DNA from: PALSA-1440 sp050011195
Lineage (GTDB): Bacteria; Verrucomicrobiota; Verrucomicrobiia; Limisphaerales; UBA8199
Assembly: GCA_050011195.1 (NCBI GenBank)
Contig: JBEKJO010000027.1
Coordinates: forward strand, 9,852-73,851
Length of the DNA stretch: 64,000 nucleotides
Reading direction: 5' to 3'
Shown here piece by piece: positions 26,382 through 36,269 of the stretch (its first letter is position 1; each line of letters begins with the position of its first letter). The notes under the pieces are model-generated. The model searched no databases and had not been told where the DNA came from. It saw nothing but the letters and a program-made list of their open reading frames with translations. A program made the translations under genes and the position numbers.

Positions 26382-27538
26382 GCCAGGGAAGCTCCCAGTC
26401 GGATGTAGAGTTGGTGCAGGTTGTCCACCATGGGCTGGACGCCGAAGCGTGGTTGGACGAACTGTTGGCCGCGACGGCCCAGGCGTTGGCGCAAGGCCGG
26501 GTCCCGGGCCAGCCGAAGGAGGCGTTCGCGCAAGCCGGGCAAATCGCCTGGCCGCAACAAGAACCCGGTTTCATTCTCAAGACAGACCTCTCTGGCACCG
26601 TCGGCATCGTAAGCGACGACGGGCCGGGCGGCGGCCAGCGCCTGGGGCAGCGCGCGAGGCAGCCCCTCGCGCAGGGACAAGTGCACGAGGAGGTCCATGA
26701 TGCCCACCAGTGGCGGCACGGCGGCTGGCGCGACGAGGCCGGTGAAAACCACATGCTTTTCAAGTCCGAGGGAGCGCACCTGGTCTTCGAAGCGCCCGCG
26801 CCAGGAGCCGTCACCGACGAACAGCAATTTAATCTGGGGACAAAGGCGCACCAGCCCGGGCGCGACGGCCAGCAGGTCGCTGTGTCCCTTGAGCTTAAAG
26901 AGACGGGCGATTTTGCCGATGACGATGTCGTCCGGCGCGAGGCCGAGCCGGGCGCGGAGGTTGAGGTCGTTAGTCGAGGAGAGGAACGGTTCCAGCGGGA
27001 AGCCGCTGAAGATGGTCGTGTACTGGTCCGGGCGTCCGATGCCGGCGGCCAGGTATTGCTGTTTCATGGCTTCGGCCACAACGACGAAATGGGTGGTAAC
27101 CCGGGCGGCAACGCGTTCCGCCGAGCGAAAAAGTGAGTTGGCCAAGGGACCTTGAAAGGGGCCGAAAGATGGCCCGTGAATGGTATGCAGGATGATCGGC
27201 ACGCCGGCACGGGCGGCAGCGAGCCGGCCCAGAATGCCGGCCTTGCCGCTGTGGGTGTGGACGATGTCGGGCTGGCGCGCGCGAAACAATTCGGTGAGCT
27301 TTTTCCAGGCTAGAAAGTCTTGCCAGGGGTTGATCGGGCGGACCAACTCAGGCACGAGGGTGAGCAGGACCGGGCAGCCGGCGAATAGGGATTCCAGCGA
27401 GCCTTCCGGCCCGAGGGTTGGGCCGGCCACCAGAGTGACGTCCAGTCCCGGTTTCTCGCGCAGGCCCAGCACGGAGGCAACGGTGTTTTCCTGGGCCCCC
27501 CCCACGATCAAGCGTGTGATGACGTGTATGACCCGCAT
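26378..27538 (-). CDS. Glycosyltransferase family 4
   Basis: 386 aa, GT-B fold. The N-terminus MRVIHVITRLIVGGAQENTV is the standard GT4 opening with the glycine-rich acceptor-side loop; HTHSGKAGILGRLAAARAGVP is the classic GT4 motif. The donor domain has IGKIARLFKLKGHSDLL and the E-x7-E region HLSLREGLPRALPQALAAARPVVAYDADGA. It likely adds a sugar to the lipid-linked acceptor made by the overlapping WecA-like enzyme downstream. The start is 9 bp after the end of the DUF2723-TPR gene. Confidence 0.92.
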   Translation of the reverse strand: MRVIHVITRLIVGGAQENTVASVLGLREKPGLDVTLVAGPTLGPEGSLESLFAGCPVLLTLVPELVRPINPWQDFLAWKKLTELFRARQPDIVHTHSGKAGILGRLAAARAGVPIILHTIHGPSFGPFQGPLANSLFRSAERVAARVTTHFVVVAEAMKQQYLAAGIGRPDQYTTIFSGFPLEPFLSSTNDLNLRARLGLAPDDIVIGKIARLFKLKGHSDLLAVAPGLVRLCPQIKLLFVGDGSWRGRFEDQVRSLGLEKHVVFTGLVAPAAVPPLVGIMDLLVHLSLREGLPRALPQALAAARPVVAYDADGAREVCLENETGFLLRPGDLPGLRERLLRLARDPALRQRLGRRGQQFVQPRFGVQPMVDNLHQLYIRLGASLA

Positions 27539-27547
27539 CCGGTGCGG

Positions 27548-30478
27548 TCAACGCGAGCCGGACTTCAGTTGCTTAAGGCGCTCGCTGACGAATTTGGCTT
27601 CGGCGGTGTTGGTCTGAGCATTGACCAGGTAGAGTTGGTAGTTCCGGACCGCGGCGTTGGTGTCCTTTTTCCGCCAGGCGATTTCGGCCAGGCCGTAGTA
27701 GATTTGGAAAGCGGTCGGGAAGGCCTTTTGCAGGAGTTCGTAGTCGCGCTGCGCGGCCTCCAGTTTGTTGGCGCGCAGGCAGGCGATGGCGCGGTTGAGC
27801 AGCGCGGAGTAGTTGTTGGTGTCTATAGCCAGCGCCTGGGTGAGCGGGGGAATGGCCTGGTCGAAGGCGCCGATCTGGATGCAAGCGAAGCCCTTGTTGA
27901 CGAGGGCATTCATGTTGGTCGGCGCGAGGTTGAGCTCCTGTTTGATAGTGGTGAGCGCATTGGAGTAACGTCCATACTTCATATACACCTGCGTCGCGGT
28001 GGCCAGCAAAGCCGCATCGCCGGGATACTGCGCCACCGCCGCTTGCACGGCCGCCTCTGCGCCTTTGAGGTCGTTCTGGGCCAGGTGGGCAGAGGTTTCG
28101 ACGAAAAGGAACTCAGTTCGGTTGGTGCGGGTGGCCTCGAGCAGGCTGGGTTGGGCGCGGATTTGATCCACGAGCTTGAGCGCCTCGCCAGGCAGGCCGG
28201 TGACGACACACAGTTGGGAAAGCCAGATGCGGGCGACGAGGTTCTCGGGGGCTAGTGTTTTGACGCGGTCAAACTGCGCTGCCGCCTGGCGGTAGAGGTT
28301 GTTGCGCACGAACACTCGACCCTGTTCGTAACAGAAATTCGGTTCGTCGAACGGCCCGTTGTCACCCATGATCTGGTCCCAATTCCGGTATTTGCCGAAC
28401 TCATCTTCAACCGATTTGGAGACCTGCACCGAACTTCTGCGCCCGGCTCGGAGGTTTCTATTGCACTGCAGGTTGACCTGCGCCACGAGGTTGTCGGGAT
28501 TCAACTCCAGGGCGCGCTCGAAATGCGCGGCGGCGTTGGTCAACTGGCCGTCTTTCTGCATCTCGACTGCCCAATAGTCGAGCGCGCGGGAGTAAAACGC
28601 TGCCAGAACGGCGGCATCGTGGTTGGACTCCCTGGTGAGATGGGCGTCTTCTAACAGGCTATCCATCAGTCCGGGTTGCTTGTCTGGACTCGGAGGTTCG
28701 ACAACCGCCACAAGGGGTTGAAGGGCCTGGGAGTCGGTCTTCGCCCAAAAGGCCTCGTTCTCAGCAACCAAGTCTTTGTTTGGCGGCGGCGCGAAAAGGG
28801 CGTTGGTCGGATACGGATTAAGCTTGTAAACCAAGCCATGCGGCTCCGGGCAGAAGAACTCGAAGTAATAGCCGAAGCTCGGGTGGAGATAGTAGAGGCT
28901 GTTGGTCTGCGCCAGGCGGGAGACCAACTGGACCAGCAGGAAGGGTTCGGCGTGTTGCAAGCTTCCCTTGGGAGGGTTGCTTTCCCAAAGTCGCGGGTGG
29001 TTCTTCTTCAGGAACCGGTGGTAGTCGGGAAAGACCAGCGAGGCGGTCTCCAGAAACAGGTACGCTTTACCCTTGCCGGTTTGGGCGGCGTAGGCCTGGA
29101 GCAGCAACGAGCGGCGGGGGTCGTCACTGAGCAGGACGGCGCGTTGGGGTGGAAGAGACTGTGCCAGCAAGGCAGCGTATTGCTTGAGCATGGGGCCATT
29201 CGTCGTGCGAATCTGAGGCAGGTTTCTGTAAACCAGCAGCCACGGCGCCAGCAACAGAAGCAGCCAGATGATGGCGGTGATGGCGCTGTTGATCAGGCGC
29301 ACATGAGGCGGCAGGCGGCGGGGGCGATCGGATCTTCCGCTGAACAAGAGCAGGAAATACCCGCTGCAATAGCCCACGGTGAGCGCGCCCAGGTAATAGA
29401 AGGTCAGGAAAGGAGAGCCGAAGCCTTTGTTGCGGGGGCTGAACGGCGGGTCGAGGGCCACCCAAATGCAGGCGATAAGAAAAAGGCCGTGCACCACATG
29501 GAACATAAAGGTGGCCAGTGTGATCCCCAATTTGCTGGTGTCGCCAAAGTAGGAGGCCCAACGAATGCCGATGATGAAGACCGGCAAAACCGAAGTTAGC
29601 GCCAGCAACGCCAACGTCTGCCTGCCGTACTTGTAAAACAACATGAGAATGTTCCTTTGCGCATTCAGGTTCGCTTTCAAAGCGGGCCAGAACGGTATGG
29701 AAGAGGCATCGGTCGCACCTTGCAAAAGGGGGAGCAGCAGGTAGAGCGACAAACCGGCCAGGCCGCATAGCGACATCCGCGCCAGGAAGCCCAGGTTGAA
29801 AAAGCTGAGACCTTTAATCCAGACCAGCGCCACCACAAACGCCGGCAGAAAACCAATCATCGCCCAGTTGTTCGTTATCGCCACCCCGCAAACGAAGGAG
29901 GCACGCATCAACCAGGATTCGCGCTCCTTAATGCGGAACTCCAGCAGGCAACGAACCACGTAGGCGAACAGCAGCAGGTCGAGCATTTCACAGCCCGTGC
30001 CCCAGGGCGGCGGCGGAGAGGAGACGGTCGTGGCGTGCTCCCAGAAGGTCAGTTGCAAGCCGCATACCAGCGCCGCCAGGACCGGCGGCAACCAGGCAGC
30101 GGGGATCGAGAGAAGCCCGGATCTGCCGGCTTCCTGCTGGCGCTGGTCGTGGGTGCGGTCGTGCGGCAGCAATGCCACCGAGCGGACTAACAACGCCAAA
30201 GACAGAGTTGCGCAAACGGCGGCGAAGGAATTGAGCGCCAGCGGAATCGTTTGGGCCGGCAGCCAGCGGAAAGGGCAGGTGACCAGCCAAAAAACCGGGC
30301 CGTACAACTCCGGCTGCCAGGTCCAGCCGGACACCCTGGCTACCTGCAGAAGACTGCTCAACGACACCCAACGATTGAGCGTCACGAGGTAAACGGCCAA
30401 CGCGGCTGCCGCTACCAGCCAAGGCAGTAATGCGGGGACGAACTTGTTCTCCGGACTGACTTCACGTTCCGTTGTCAT
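27548..30478 (-). CDS. DUF2723-type membrane glycosyltransferase-like protein with C-terminal TPRs
   Basis: 976 aa from ATG 30476-30478 (MTTEREVSPENKF); the frame extends upstream over the end of the methyltransferase gene, which is unlikely to be translated. The first about 480 residues hold around ten membrane helices and the DUF2723 pattern (AVYLVTLNRWVSL, TFWEHATTVSSPPPPWG, NNWAMIGFLPAF), a clan related to protein O-mannosyltransferases. Then comes a soluble domain, and from about residue 650 TPRs (NAAAHFERALELNPDNLVAQVN, YRQAAAQFDRVKTLAPENL, IPPLTQALAIDTNNYSALLNRAIA, in parts). The position just before GT4 and WecA-like genes suggests a role in surface glycan or glycoprotein assembly; this is inference. 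Confidence 0.82.
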   Translation of the reverse strand: MTTEREVSPENKFVPALLPWLVAAAALAVYLVTLNRWVSLSSLLQVARVSGWTWQPELYGPVFWLVTCPFRWLPAQTIPLALNSFAAVCATLSLALLVRSVALLPHDRTHDQRQQEAGRSGLLSIPAAWLPPVLAALVCGLQLTFWEHATTVSSPPPPWGTGCEMLDLLLFAYVVRCLLEFRIKERESWLMRASFVCGVAITNNWAMIGFLPAFVVALVWIKGLSFFNLGFLARMSLCGLAGLSLYLLLPLLQGATDASSIPFWPALKANLNAQRNILMLFYKYGRQTLALLALTSVLPVFIIGIRWASYFGDTSKLGITLATFMFHVVHGLFLIACIWVALDPPFSPRNKGFGSPFLTFYYLGALTVGYCSGYFLLLFSGRSDRPRRLPPHVRLINSAITAIIWLLLLLAPWLLVYRNLPQIRTTNGPMLKQYAALLAQSLPPQRAVLLSDDPRRSLLLQAYAAQTGKGKAYLFLETASLVFPDYHRFLKKNHPRLWESNPPKGSLQHAEPFLLVQLVSRLAQTNSLYYLHPSFGYYFEFFCPEPHGLVYKLNPYPTNALFAPPPNKDLVAENEAFWAKTDSQALQPLVAVVEPPSPDKQPGLMDSLLEDAHLTRESNHDAAVLAAFYSRALDYWAVEMQKDGQLTNAAAHFERALELNPDNLVAQVNLQCNRNLRAGRRSSVQVSKSVEDEFGKYRNWDQIMGDNGPFDEPNFCYEQGRVFVRNNLYRQAAAQFDRVKTLAPENLVARIWLSQLCVVTGLPGEALKLVDQIRAQPSLLEATRTNRTEFLFVETSAHLAQNDLKGAEAAVQAAVAQYPGDAALLATATQVYMKYGRYSNALTTIKQELNLAPTNMNALVNKGFACIQIGAFDQAIPPLTQALAIDTNNYSALLNRAIACLRANKLEAAQRDYELLQKAFPTAFQIYYGLAEIAWRKKDTNAAVRNYQLYLVNAQTNTAEAKFVSERLKQLKSGSR

Positions 30479-30504
30479 GCGGCGGGTCAAAGTTGAATCT
30501 ATGG

Positions 30505-31674
30505 TCACAGAGTTGGCAAGCTTAGTTTCGGTCCGGCCGCCGCCAAGTTGCAGCGTATATCCGCCACGCATTCCACATGCCGGGTATTCGGAAACATGTC
30601 CAACGGGACTACTTGCGCCAATTGAAAGACATCTTCGGCGCACAAAACGTTCAAGTCGCGCGCCATGGTCGCCGGGTGGCAGGAGACGTAGATGACTTGC
30701 GAGGGCCGCGCCCGGTGCAGCAAGTGCAACGTCTCCGGCTGGCAGCCCTTGCGCGGGGGGTCGAGCAGGACGGTTGTCGCCCGGGCGGTGGAGCGCGACA
30801 AGAGCGCCGGGAGCAGTTCCTCCGCGGCCCCGGCTACGAACTCGCCGTTGGTACGTGAGCGGGCCGCGGCGTTCCGACGCGCAGCCTGGATCGCCAACCG
30901 GTCCAATTCCACGCCGACAAAGGATTCGACCAGGTCACCGAGCTCAATGCTGAAAAACCCGACGCCGCAATAAACATCCAGCAGATGGCGGGTCCCGGCT
31001 TCTCGTAAGCGGTCACGCACGATTTGCACCAGTCGCGGCAGGAGGAAAAAGTTGTTCTGGAAGAAAGAGTCCGGCGGCACTTCCCAGCCGTCGGGGGGAA
31101 TGCGCAGGACCACCTTGATTCCGCCCTTGGGCGGCGGGTGGGCGCGGACATAATGGATCTGGTCGTTAAGGGCTGGCTCGGCGATTTTGCATTCTTCGAG
31201 ATCCAACACCAAGCGGCTGTCGGCGCGGATAAAGCCGATGTTCAAACCCTGTTTGAACTTGTCCCATTGGCTGCGGATCATGATGCGGTTTCGATAGGCG
31301 TAGGGCTGGGGGCAGGGGATCACTGGCGTGATAAGCCCGAGATCAAACCGGCCAATGCGCTGGAACAGATCGCCGATCTGCTTATGCTTGAGGCGGAGTT
31401 GGGCGGGGTAGGCCAGGTGCTGATACTGGCAGCCACCGCACTGGCCGAAGTAGCGGCAGAGCGGTTCGACCCGCTCGGGAGAAGGTGCGGTCACACGGAG
31501 AAGCCTGGCCCGCGCGAACCGCTTCTTCACCTCCGTAATCTCCGCTTCCACTGCTTCCCCCAACGCTACAAACGGGACAAAGACAACGAAATCCTCGACG
31601 CGGGCCACCCCTTCGCCCCCGAAGGCGATGTCGCCAATCGTCAAAGTCAACCTGTCGCCCAGAGCCAGACTCAC
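30505..31674 (-). CDS. RlmD/TrmA-family 23S rRNA or tRNA (uracil-5-)-methyltransferase
   Basis: 389 aa from a GTG. A TRAM domain opens the protein (GDRLTLTIGDIAFGGEGVAR). Iron-sulfur cysteines C73, C79 and C82 lie in CRYFGQCGGC, with a fourth in EECKIAEPAL. The SAM-binding domain has DVYCGVGFFSIEL, and the catalytic site is DPPRKG with the nucleophile in YVSCHPATMARDL. These define the RlmC/RlmD/TrmA family; the cluster argues for RlmD or RlmC rather than TrmA. The specific target U cannot be assigned. The DUF2723 gene starts 26 bp downstream, so they may be cotranscribed. Confidence 0.9.
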   Translation of the reverse strand: MSLALGDRLTLTIGDIAFGGEGVARVEDFVVFVPFVALGEAVEAEITEVKKRFARARLLRVTAPSPERVEPLCRYFGQCGGCQYQHLAYPAQLRLKHKQIGDLFQRIGRFDLGLITPVIPCPQPYAYRNRIMIRSQWDKFKQGLNIGFIRADSRLVLDLEECKIAEPALNDQIHYVRAHPPPKGGIKVVLRIPPDGWEVPPDSFFQNNFFLLPRLVQIVRDRLREAGTRHLLDVYCGVGFFSIELGDLVESFVGVELDRLAIQAARRNAAARSRTNGEFVAGAAEELLPALLSRSTARATTVLLDPPRKGCQPETLHLLHRARPSQVIYVSCHPATMARDLNVLCAEDVFQLAQVVPLDMFPNTRHVECVADIRCNLAAAGPKLSLPTL

Positions 31675-31762
31675 GCCCAGGAAAGTAGAAAGTCCGGCAG
31701 GCAGGCAAAAGGACTTTCTGGTGACGAAGGTGGCGGCATTGTCCTCGGCGGTCGGGGGAGGG

Positions 31763-31975
31763 TTATCCTTCGTACTTGGTCATTTTATAATGGCCGCTCT
31801 CGTTCTGCTCGACTAACCCCTGGTCCACCAGTGAAGCCAGCGGCGCGTCCGCCCAATGCGGGTTCTCCTCAAAGACGGTGCGTTTCAGCGCCTTGCGCGC
31901 AATCTCCCTTCGCGCGACATAATCGTCCGGACTGCCCTTGAGAAAATTCATAATTGCAAATTCCTCATAACTCAT
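31763..31975 (-). CDS. Small winged-helix-like protein (70 aa)
   Basis: From ATG 31973-31975 the product is MSYEEFAIMNFLKGSPDDYV... to ...GHYKMTKYEG. The pattern helix, YVARREIARKALKRT (HTH-like), then LVDQGLVEQNESGHYKM (wing) reads as a small winged helix. No DNA target can be inferred. It lies upstream of the methyltransferase on the same strand. The frame continues upstream but lacks a plausible alternative start. Confidence 0.65.
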   Translation of the reverse strand: MSYEEFAIMNFLKGSPDDYVARREIARKALKRTVFEENPHWADAPLASLVDQGLVEQNESGHYKMTKYEG

Positions 31976-32150
31976 AACTTGTCTTTTGTTAGGCGCGCCG
32001 ATACGCACCGACATTGGCGACCTCGCACGGCGCAAGGCAACAACTCGACAACTCTACTTGCGCCCGGACTCCAGCGCAAGAAAACCCCCGCAGCCGGGAC
32101 CTGCATCCCGCGCTACGGGGGCTGACGTAAGATGCCGTAAAGCAACTCAG

Positions 32151-32483
32151 TTACTTGGCCAATTCGATCTTCGAGGCGGTGAACTCGTTCTTGCCCTCGA
32201 CTTTCTTGACCGTGCCGGTGGCCGTGACCTTTTTGGCTTCCTTGCACACGTTCTCGTGGAAGGCTTTGCTCACGTCGTTTTCGACCAGGTAATAGTTAAC
32301 GGTTTTCCCGTTCTTGTTTTCCACCTGGATGACGGTTTGGCATTTGTCGCCTTGCTTGAGCAGGCACTTGGCACACTTGGCTTCGCCGGTAATGGTTTTT
32401 TCCTTATCGGCGGCCAATGTCGGAGTGGCAATCGCCAGCAACAGAAGGCCCGCAACGGCTGTGAATAGTAACGTTTTCTTCAT
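32151..32483 (-). CDS. Exported small Cys-motif protein (DUF6370-like)
   Basis: 110 aa with a clear Sec signal peptide (MKKTLLFTAVAGLLLLAIATPTLAA). The mature domain has a CAKC motif (GEAKCAKCLLKQGDKC), then a small beta domain (TVIQVENKNGKTVNYYLVEND, VTATGTVKKVEGKNEF). It resembles the small periplasmic DUF6370 family; I am only moderately sure of that name. The Cys motif could bind metal or be a disulfide. Single gene with its own leader; downstream, a CCCCCG/CGGGGG hairpin (about 32087-32121) may end the transcript. Confidence 0.75.
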   Translation of the reverse strand: MKKTLLFTAVAGLLLLAIATPTLAADKEKTITGEAKCAKCLLKQGDKCQTVIQVENKNGKTVNYYLVENDVSKAFHENVCKEAKKVTATGTVKKVEGKNEFTASKIELAK

Positions 32484-32638
32484 AGGTAGTTTATTGTGCT
32501 TTGTTGGGTTAACACCAACGGATATGAGACAAGGTGGCCCTGGTTCCGTTCAAACAGGAATGGAGCATTCCGAATGCGAATGGCCGGGAGGCATCAAGCC
32601 AAACCCCGGAACCCAACACCAACCGCGTTGTCGGCGAA

Positions 32639-35137
32639 TCAGCTTGAGAGCGCGCCTTCGGCGGCGGCCTTCTGCGAGAAGACCAGACGGTCGTTATCCA
32701 CGGTCACGAGGATGGGTTCGCCTTCGTGGAAGATGCCGCGGAGGATTTCTTCGGCCAAAGGATCTTCCAGGGAACGCTCGACGGCGCGGCGCATGGGGCG
32801 CGCGCCATAGAGCGGGTCGTATCCCTTGCTCACCAGGAGGTCCTTGGCCTTGTCATCGAGCTGAAGTATGATGTTTCTGGCCTTAAGCCGTTGCATGACC
32901 TTGGTGATTTCCAAACCGAGGATTTCAATCAGATCCGGCTTGGTGAGCGCGCGGAAGACGATGATGTCGTCCAGACGATTCAGGAACTCCGGCCGGAACG
33001 TCTTCTTGGCTTCGTCCATGATCTTGTCGCGCATTTTCTCGTAGCTGTTCTCGTCGGTGATCGGCGAGAAGCCGAGTGTCGATTGCTTTCGAATGGTGTC
33101 GGAGCCGACGTTCGAGGTCATCAGGATGATGGTGTTGCGGAAATTGACGACGCGGCCAACGTTGTCGGTCAACTTGCCTTCCTCGAGGATCTGCAAAAGC
33201 ATGTTCCACACGTCCGGGTGCGCCTTTTCGATCTCGTCGAAGAGCACGACCGAATAGGGCTTGCGGCGCACCTGCTCGGTAAGCTGGCCCCCTTCTTCGT
33301 AGCCCACGTAGCCGGGCGGGGACCCGATCAGGCGGGAAACATTGAATTTCTCCATGTACTCGCTCATGTCGAGCTGGATGAGGGCCTTGGAGTCGCCAAA
33401 TAACTGCTCGGCCAGCGTCTTGGCGAGCAGAGTCTTGCCGACACCGGTGGGGCCCAGCAGCGCAAAGGTGCCGATGGGGCGGCGCGGGTCTTTGAGGTCG
33501 GCGCGGGAGCGCCGCAGGGCTTTACACAGGGACGAGACGGCTTCGTGCTGGCCGATGACCACCTTGCTCATCTCGGTTTCGACCTGGAGCAACCGCTGCA
33601 TCTCACCTTGCTCCATACGTTGCAAGGGGATGCCGGTCCATTTAGAGACCACATGCAGGATGTCTTCCTCGTTCACCTTGACGCGCTTTTCTTCACGGGT
33701 GACGCGCCACTCCTTCAAAACCGCTTCAAGCCTTTCCTTGGCCTGTTTCTCTTTGTCGCGCATGGACGCCGCGCCTTCGAAATCCTGGTTCTTGATCGCC
33801 CGTTCCTTCTTGGCCTTGATCTCCTCAATGTCGGCTTCAAGCCCTTTGACCTCCGGCGGCCGGGTCATGGTGCCGATACGCGCCCTTGAGCCGGCTTCGT
33901 CCATCACGTCGATGGCTTTGTCCGGCAGGTACCGATCAGTGATGTAACGGTCCGAGAGTCGGACCGAAGCCTCGATGGCTTTGTCCGTGAACTCCGCCTT
34001 GTGATGCTCTTCGTATTTCGGGCGGAGGCCCTTGAGGATCAGAATCGCTTCATCGATCGACGGGGCTTCGACTTTGACGGCCTGGAAGCGCCGCTCCAAC
34101 GCCGCGTCCTTCTCGATGTACTTGCGATACTCGTTGAGCGTGGTGGCGCCGATGCACTGGAGTTCGCCGCGGCTCAGAGCGGGTTTGATAATGTTCGAGG
34201 CGTCCATCGTGCCTTCGGCGGAGCCGGCGCCGACGATTGTGTGCAACTCGTCAATGAACAAAATGATGTTCTTGGAGCGGCGAATCTCGTCCATGACGGC
34301 TTTGATGCGCTCTTCGAACTGGCCACGATACTTGGTGCCGGCGACCATTAAGGCCAGGTCGAGGGTGATCACGCGCCGGTCGCGGAGGAGTTCCGGGACG
34401 TTGCCCGACGCGATTTCTTGCGCCAAACCCTCAACGATGGCGGTCTTGCCGACGCCGGCCTCACCCAAAAGCACCGGATTGTTCTTGGTGCGGCGACACA
34501 GGATCTGAATTACACGCTCAATTTCGCTCTTGCGCCCGATGACAGGGTCCATCTCCCCTTTGCGGGCGATCTCGGTCAGATCGCGGCCAAAGGCCTTCAG
34601 CGCGGGGGTTTTGATTTCGCCTTTCTTCTCGGGGGCCGGTTTCTCCGGGGCCTCGCCCGGGGCTGATTCATCTTGCGCGGCGAAATTGGGATCGAGTTCT
34701 TTCAGGATTTCCTGCCGGGTCTGTTCAATATCGACATCCAGGTTCTTGAGGACGCGCGCGGCCACACCATCGCCCTCGCGCAGCAGACCCAGCAGGATGT
34801 GCTCCGTGCCGACGTAGGTGTGGTTGAGGGCCTTGGCTTCTTTTTGAGCCAGTGCCAGGACTTTCTTCACCCGTGGCGTGTACGGAATGTTGCCCATCAT
34901 CTTCTGATCGGGTCCAGTGCCAACCTGCTTCTCCACTTCCAGGCGGACAGTCTCCAGGTCGAGGCCCAGTTTCTGAAGGACATTAACGGCGACACCCTGA
35001 CCCAACTTGATGAGTCCGAGCAAAAGGTGTTCCGTGCCGACAAAGTTGTGGTTGAAACGGTCGGCTTCTTTGCGCGCCAGCGCGAGCACCTGCTGCGCCC
35101 GCGGAGTAAAATTGTTCATGGCTTCCTGATCGCTCAT
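32639..35137 (-). CDS. clpC: ATP-dependent Clp protease ATP-binding subunit ClpC
   Basis: 832 aa (ATG 35137; ATG 35119 six codons in gives the usual MNNFTPRAQQVL start). Two Clp N-repeats (1-150), AAA1 with GEAGVGKTAIVEGLA, a middle domain with the UVR-type coiled coil (KKERAIKNQDFEGAASMRDKEKQ), AAA2 with GPTGVGKTLLAKTLAE, and a C-terminal domain. The middle-domain length is that of ClpC, not ClpB. It unfolds substrates for ClpP; in Firmicutes it recognises arginine-phosphorylated proteins marked by McsB. It lies 14 bp downstream of mcsB and is the last gene of the operon. Confidence 0.97.
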   Translation of the reverse strand: MSDQEAMNNFTPRAQQVLALARKEADRFNHNFVGTEHLLLGLIKLGQGVAVNVLQKLGLDLETVRLEVEKQVGTGPDQKMMGNIPYTPRVKKVLALAQKEAKALNHTYVGTEHILLGLLREGDGVAARVLKNLDVDIEQTRQEILKELDPNFAAQDESAPGEAPEKPAPEKKGEIKTPALKAFGRDLTEIARKGEMDPVIGRKSEIERVIQILCRRTKNNPVLLGEAGVGKTAIVEGLAQEIASGNVPELLRDRRVITLDLALMVAGTKYRGQFEERIKAVMDEIRRSKNIILFIDELHTIVGAGSAEGTMDASNIIKPALSRGELQCIGATTLNEYRKYIEKDAALERRFQAVKVEAPSIDEAILILKGLRPKYEEHHKAEFTDKAIEASVRLSDRYITDRYLPDKAIDVMDEAGSRARIGTMTRPPEVKGLEADIEEIKAKKERAIKNQDFEGAASMRDKEKQAKERLEAVLKEWRVTREEKRVKVNEEDILHVVSKWTGIPLQRMEQGEMQRLLQVETEMSKVVIGQHEAVSSLCKALRRSRADLKDPRRPIGTFALLGPTGVGKTLLAKTLAEQLFGDSKALIQLDMSEYMEKFNVSRLIGSPPGYVGYEEGGQLTEQVRRKPYSVVLFDEIEKAHPDVWNMLLQILEEGKLTDNVGRVVNFRNTIILMTSNVGSDTIRKQSTLGFSPITDENSYEKMRDKIMDEAKKTFRPEFLNRLDDIIVFRALTKPDLIEILGLEITKVMQRLKARNIILQLDDKAKDLLVSKGYDPLYGARPMRRAVERSLEDPLAEEILRGIFHEGEPILVTVDNDRLVFSQKAAAEGALSS

Positions 35138-35151
35138 ACTTCAAAGTGCAA

Positions 35152-36264
35152 TTACTTGGCCGGTTTGTCCAATCCGGCACCCGGCGATGCCGCCGGCGGG
35201 ACGACGGGGCGGCTGACCGGCCGCAAGCGCTCGCGCACCATATCGGCACGGAGCAAGTCTCGTTCCTCGGCCGAAAGCTTCTCTGAATGCTGCTTCTGCA
35301 AGTGGGCCGGTTGTGTCAACATGAACAACTCATCCACCAGGGACCGGTCCACGCCAGGGAACGATCCCAAATCCACCCCCAGGCGCATCAGCGATAGCAG
35401 ATTCATCGTCTCTTTCGAAGAGATGCTGTGGGCATTGGCCAGAATTCCGTACGCGCGCCCGATGTGGTTATAGACCATTTTGGGCTTCTTCTCCAAAAGG
35501 GTCCCCCGCGCGTTTTCCTCGTGCTCGATAAGCTGGGCCAGGACCTTCTCCAACCGCTCGACAATAGCCCCCTCGGATTCGCCCAAGGTCATCTGGTTGG
35601 ACACCTGGAAGACGTTGCCCAACGCCTCGGTGCCCTCGCCATAGAGGCCACGGACGGCCAAGCCGAGTTTATTGACCGACTGAATGATGGGGTTAATCTG
35701 TTCGGCCAGGACCAGCCCGGGCAGGTGAAGCATGGCGCTGACCCGGATGCCCGTGCCGAGGTTGGTCGGACAAGCCGTCAAGTAGCCGAGTTCGGGACTA
35801 AAGGCATAATTCAGCGTTTTCTCCAAGGTGGAATCCGCCTGGTCAATCGTCGCCCAGGCCTGCCGAAGTTGCAGGCCGGGGCGCAGGGCCTGCATGCGCA
35901 GATGATCCTCCTCGTTGATCATGAAGCAAAGCGTTTCCTCCCGATTCAACACCAATCCGCTGCCCGCGCTCTTGGCGGCATGCTCCCGGCTGATGAGATG
36001 GCGTTCAACGAGGATCTGCTTGTCCAGGGAGGACAGGCCATCCATCGTCCCGGAGAAGGCGCCCTTCATTTCGGGCAGGGCTTCTATGGTGGGCCGAATC
36101 ATTTCCAGCACGCGAACCCGTTCGGGCTTCTTGGCCCAGCCGGGGAAGGCGGCGTCCTTGAGGTTGCGCGCCAGGCGGACGCGGCTGGACATAACGATCC
36201 GGTCGTGCGGCCCTTTGCGCCGCGCGCTCTCGGCCGGGGGGATAAGAAAGACGTGAAGTTCCAT
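35152..36264 (-). CDS. mcsB: Protein arginine kinase McsB
   Basis: 370 aa from ATG 36262-36264, placed by a GAGGTG ribosome-binding site and a 5-bp gap after mcsA. ATP:guanido phosphotransferase fold: RIVMSSRVRLARNL, the E-rich NREETLCFMINEEDHLR, and CPTNLGTGIRVSAMLHLP with the conserved loop Cys. These match the McsB arginine kinase rather than creatine kinases, which also have an extra N-terminal domain absent here. McsB phosphorylates arginines and delivers proteins to ClpC-ClpP; it needs McsA as activator. All three genes lie here together (mcsA-mcsB-clpC). Confidence 0.95.
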   Translation of the reverse strand: MELHVFLIPPAESARRKGPHDRIVMSSRVRLARNLKDAAFPGWAKKPERVRVLEMIRPTIEALPEMKGAFSGTMDGLSSLDKQILVERHLISREHAAKSAGSGLVLNREETLCFMINEEDHLRMQALRPGLQLRQAWATIDQADSTLEKTLNYAFSPELGYLTACPTNLGTGIRVSAMLHLPGLVLAEQINPIIQSVNKLGLAVRGLYGEGTEALGNVFQVSNQMTLGESEGAIVERLEKVLAQLIEHEENARGTLLEKKPKMVYNHIGRAYGILANAHSISSKETMNLLSLMRLGVDLGSFPGVDRSLVDELFMLTQPAHLQKQHSEKLSAEERDLLRADMVRERLRPVSRPVVPPAASPGAGLDKPAK

Positions 36265-36269
36265 GAGGG